Source: Streptomyces sp. AC558_RSS880 (GTDB taxonomy: Bacteria; Actinomycetota; Actinomycetes; Streptomycetales; Streptomycetaceae). From it: a stretch of 64,000 nt of DNA. Within the stretch, counting starts at the first letter, position 1, and the number at the start of each line of letters is the position of its first letter. Shown here piece after piece: positions 61,745 to 64,000 of this stretch. Location of the stretch: contig NZ_JAGMUJ010000029.1 in the NCBI RefSeq assembly GCF_019049255.1, forward strand, positions 1 to 64,000. The letters run 5' to 3'. Position numbers and translations under genes: made by a program. The notes under the pieces were generated by a model that saw only the letters and a list, made by a program, of their open reading frames with translations, had not been told where the DNA came from and ran no database searches.

Positions 61745-62530
61745 TCAGTAGGCGGTGAGGGAGATGGCGATGTAGTGCGCGGTGAAGGCCGCCACGGTCA
61801 GGGCGTGGAACACCTCGTGAAAGCCGAACCAGCGGGGTGAGGGGTCGGGGCGCTGGACGGCGTAGACCACCGCGCCCGCGCTGTAGAGGAGGCCGCCGGT
61901 CACTACAAGGGTGACTACGGCCGCACCGCCGGTGTGGAGGAAGTCGGGCAGGTAACGCACCGGTGCCCACCCCAGGAGCAGGTAGCAGGGGGTGTAGAGC
62001 CAGCGGGGAGCGTTGACCCACAGGACGCGGAAGGCGATGCCGGTCAGCGCGCCCGTCCACACGATCCACAGCAACAGGTTTCGCCGGTCAGGGGGGAGGA
62101 GAAGGACGGCCAGAGGGGTGCAGGTGCCGGCGATGATCAGAAAGATGTTGGCGTGGTCGAGGCGACGCAGGACGGCCTCGCCCAGCGGCCCCCAGGTGCC
62201 CAGGTGGTAGACGGCGCTCGTCCCGAACAGCAGCCAGGCGGTGACGGAGTACACAGTGCAGGCCAGGGCCGCCTGCTGGGTCCGGGCCAGGCAGACGAGG
62301 ACGATGCCGGCGGACAACGAGGCGGGAACCATCGCGGCATGGAGCCAGCCACGCAGCTTCGGCTTGACCGGCTCGACCAGGTCGTTCGCCCACTCGACCA
62401 GGTCGGCCACCGGGTGAGGCTTCTCTCCGGCATGGCCATGATGTGATCCGCCGGGGAGCTCGGCCAGGGCGGCGTCCTCGGACGGAACTTCCCGTCCTGC
62501 CTCGGTCTTCTGGGCATCATCGGCAGCCAT
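61745..62530 (-). CDS. Hemolysin III / PAQR-family membrane protein
   Basis: 261 aa from ATG 62530. Seven membrane helices after a ~75-aa polar N-terminus. HlyIII metal-site residues SAVYHLG, HANIFLIIAGTCTP and EVFHALTVAAFTAHY all present. Activity in bacteria is unclear (possible hydrolase or membrane-homeostasis role). Confidence 0.88.
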   Translation of the reverse strand: MAADDAQKTEAGREVPSEDAALAELPGGSHHGHAGEKPHPVADLVEWANDLVEPVKPKLRGWLHAAMVPASLSAGIVLVCLARTQQAALACTVYSVTAWLLFGTSAVYHLGTWGPLGEAVLRRLDHANIFLIIAGTCTPLAVLLLPPDRRNLLLWIVWTGALTGIAFRVLWVNAPRWLYTPCYLLLGWAPVRYLPDFLHTGGAAVVTLVVTGGLLYSAGAVVYAVQRPDPSPRWFGFHEVFHALTVAAFTAHYIAISLTAY

Positions 62531-63191
<661 letters not shown>

Positions 63192-64000
63192 ATGAGTCAT
63201 CCGCACCCCGAGCTGAAAGCCGCTCCGCCCCTTCCCGAAGGAGGGCTGCGGGTCATCGCCCTGGGCGGCCTGGGGGAGATCGGCCGCAACATGACCGTCT
63301 TCGAGCACGCCGGCAAACTGCTCATCGTCGACTGCGGTGTGCTGTTCCCCGAGGAGACCCAGCCCGGCGTGGACGTGATCCTGCCGGACTTCACCTCGAT
63401 CCGGGACCGGCTGGACGACATCGTGGCCGTGGTGCTCACCCACGGCCACGAGGACCACATCGGCGGCGTTCCGTACCTGCTGCGCGAGCGGTCCGACATT
63501 CCCCTCGTCGGCTCCAAGCTGACGCTGGCGTTCCTGGAGGCCAAGCTCAAGGAACACGGCATCCGGCCGCGCACGGTGCGCGTGCGCGAGGGCGACCGGC
63601 GCGGTTTCGGCCCCTTCGACTGCGAGTTCGTGGCGGTCAACCACTCCATCCCGGACAGCCTCGCGGTCGCGATCCGCACCGGCGCCGGGATGGTGCTGCA
63701 CACCGGCGACTTCAAGATGGACCAGTTCCCCCTCGACGACCGCATCACCGATCTGCGCGCCTTCGCCCGCCTCGGCGAGGAGGGCGTGGACCTGTTCCTC
63801 ACCGACTCCACCAACGCCGAAGTACCCGGCTTCACCACCTCCGAGCGTGAACTGAACCCGGCGATCGAGCAGGTGATGCGCACCGCGCCGCGCCGGGTCA
63901 TCGTCTCCAGCTTCGCCAGCCATGTGCACCGCATCCAGCAGGTCCTGGACGCCGCCCACCAGCACGGCCGCAAGGTCGCCTTCGTCGGCCGGTCGATGGT
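63192..64000 (+). CDS. Ribonuclease J (3' end outside window)
   Basis: At least 269 aa, open to the right edge. Metallo-beta-lactamase nuclease: LGGLGEIGRNMTVFE, zinc motif VLTHGHEDHIGG, HTGDFKMDQ, and FASHVHRIQQVLDAA entering the beta-CASP domain. RNase J is a 5'-3' exo- and endoribonuclease. Start ATG 63192; ribosome site weak. Confidence 0.92.
   Translation, partial: MSHPHPELKAAPPLPEGGLRVIALGGLGEIGRNMTVFEHAGKLLIVDCGVLFPEETQPGVDVILPDFTSIRDRLDDIVAVVLTHGHEDHIGGVPYLLRERSDIPLVGSKLTLAFLEAKLKEHGIRPRTVRVREGDRRGFGPFDCEFVAVNHSIPDSLAVAIRTGAGMVLHTGDFKMDQFPLDDRITDLRAFARLGEEGVDLFLTDSTNAEVPGFTTSERELNPAIEQVMRTAPRRVIVSSFASHVHRIQQVLDAAHQHGRKVAFVGRSM

Overview
The window is a high-GC actinobacterial chromosome segment, almost certainly Streptomyces. 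The third codon position is strongly G/C, GTG and TTG starts are common, and it carries Streptomyces/actinobacterial hallmarks: SepH, the CutR/CutS two-component pair, DUF4193, DUF3093, DUF3710 and DUF3159 proteins, an SCO5918-family protein and an Fe-S-type actinobacterial ferrochelatase. From memory, the conserved gene order matches the SCO584x-SCO592x arm of S. coelicolor; I could not check this against a database.

Layout. (1) 1-1.9 kb: an alkaline-phosphatase-fold phosphodiesterase cut by the left edge, then thymidine kinase tdk. (2) 1.9-11 kb is accessory. A SWIM zinc-finger gene lies between tdk and a diverged copy of the last ~69 nt of tdk. A strong sigma-70-type promoter follows, feeding a tRNA-shaped RNA with an abnormal anticodon arm. 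Next is a tightly coupled four-gene operon (LRR protein, ankyrin protein, MoxR AAA+ ATPase, HExxH/vWA protein), then a graveyard of four gene fragments. (3) 11-21 kb: XRE-membrane-ricin protein, secreted L,D-transpeptidase-like protein, two-domain VOC protein, sulfurtransferase, sepH, aldonolactone oxidase, MFS exporter, hemH and an inositol-phosphatase-family enzyme. (4) 21-39.6 kb is core: cutRS, DUF4193, PaaI thioesterase-dut-DUF3710, an orphan ABC ATPase, kdpDE without kdpFABC, OB-fold and DUF3159 proteins, two TrkA/RCK proteins, a PfkB kinase, an unannotated 31-aa membrane protein, a KimA-type K+ importer and a TrmA-like rRNA/tRNA methyltransferase.

(5) 39.6-56.5 kb is an insertion hotspot. 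The last codons of the methyltransferase gene recur at about 40.5, 50.0 and 55.5 kb, and in degraded form at about 56.1 and 56.4 kb. These copies delimit a chain of cargo segments: an RHH/Doc toxin-antitoxin module; a two-gene module with a 764-aa unknown and a 2020-aa STAND-type NTPase; a metabolic segment (MBL hydrolase, MFS, AtzG-like/AtzE-like amidase, TetR) with three matching operators; and debris. Direct repeats of a TGACGCTCG-type 9-mer, phased at 11 bp, sit near the copies like recombinase arm sites. No integrase gene is visible.

(6) 56.7-64 kb: cold-shock protein, DEAD-box helicase, CBS protein, SCO5918-family protein and a GvpU-like protein. Then comes a ~660-nt intergenic region that looks like a large structured RNA ending in a perfect 14-bp hairpin, a MerR regulator, a hemolysin-III-family membrane protein and the 5' part of an RNase J gene cut by the right edge.

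Functional themes are potassium homeostasis (KdpDE, TrkA pair, KimA-like), redox/secretion stress (CutRS), cold adaptation and RNA turnover (Csp, DEAD, RNase J), and two candidate conflict systems: tRNA-like RNA + LRR/ANK/MoxR/vWA, and the 764-aa/2020-aa STAND pair.
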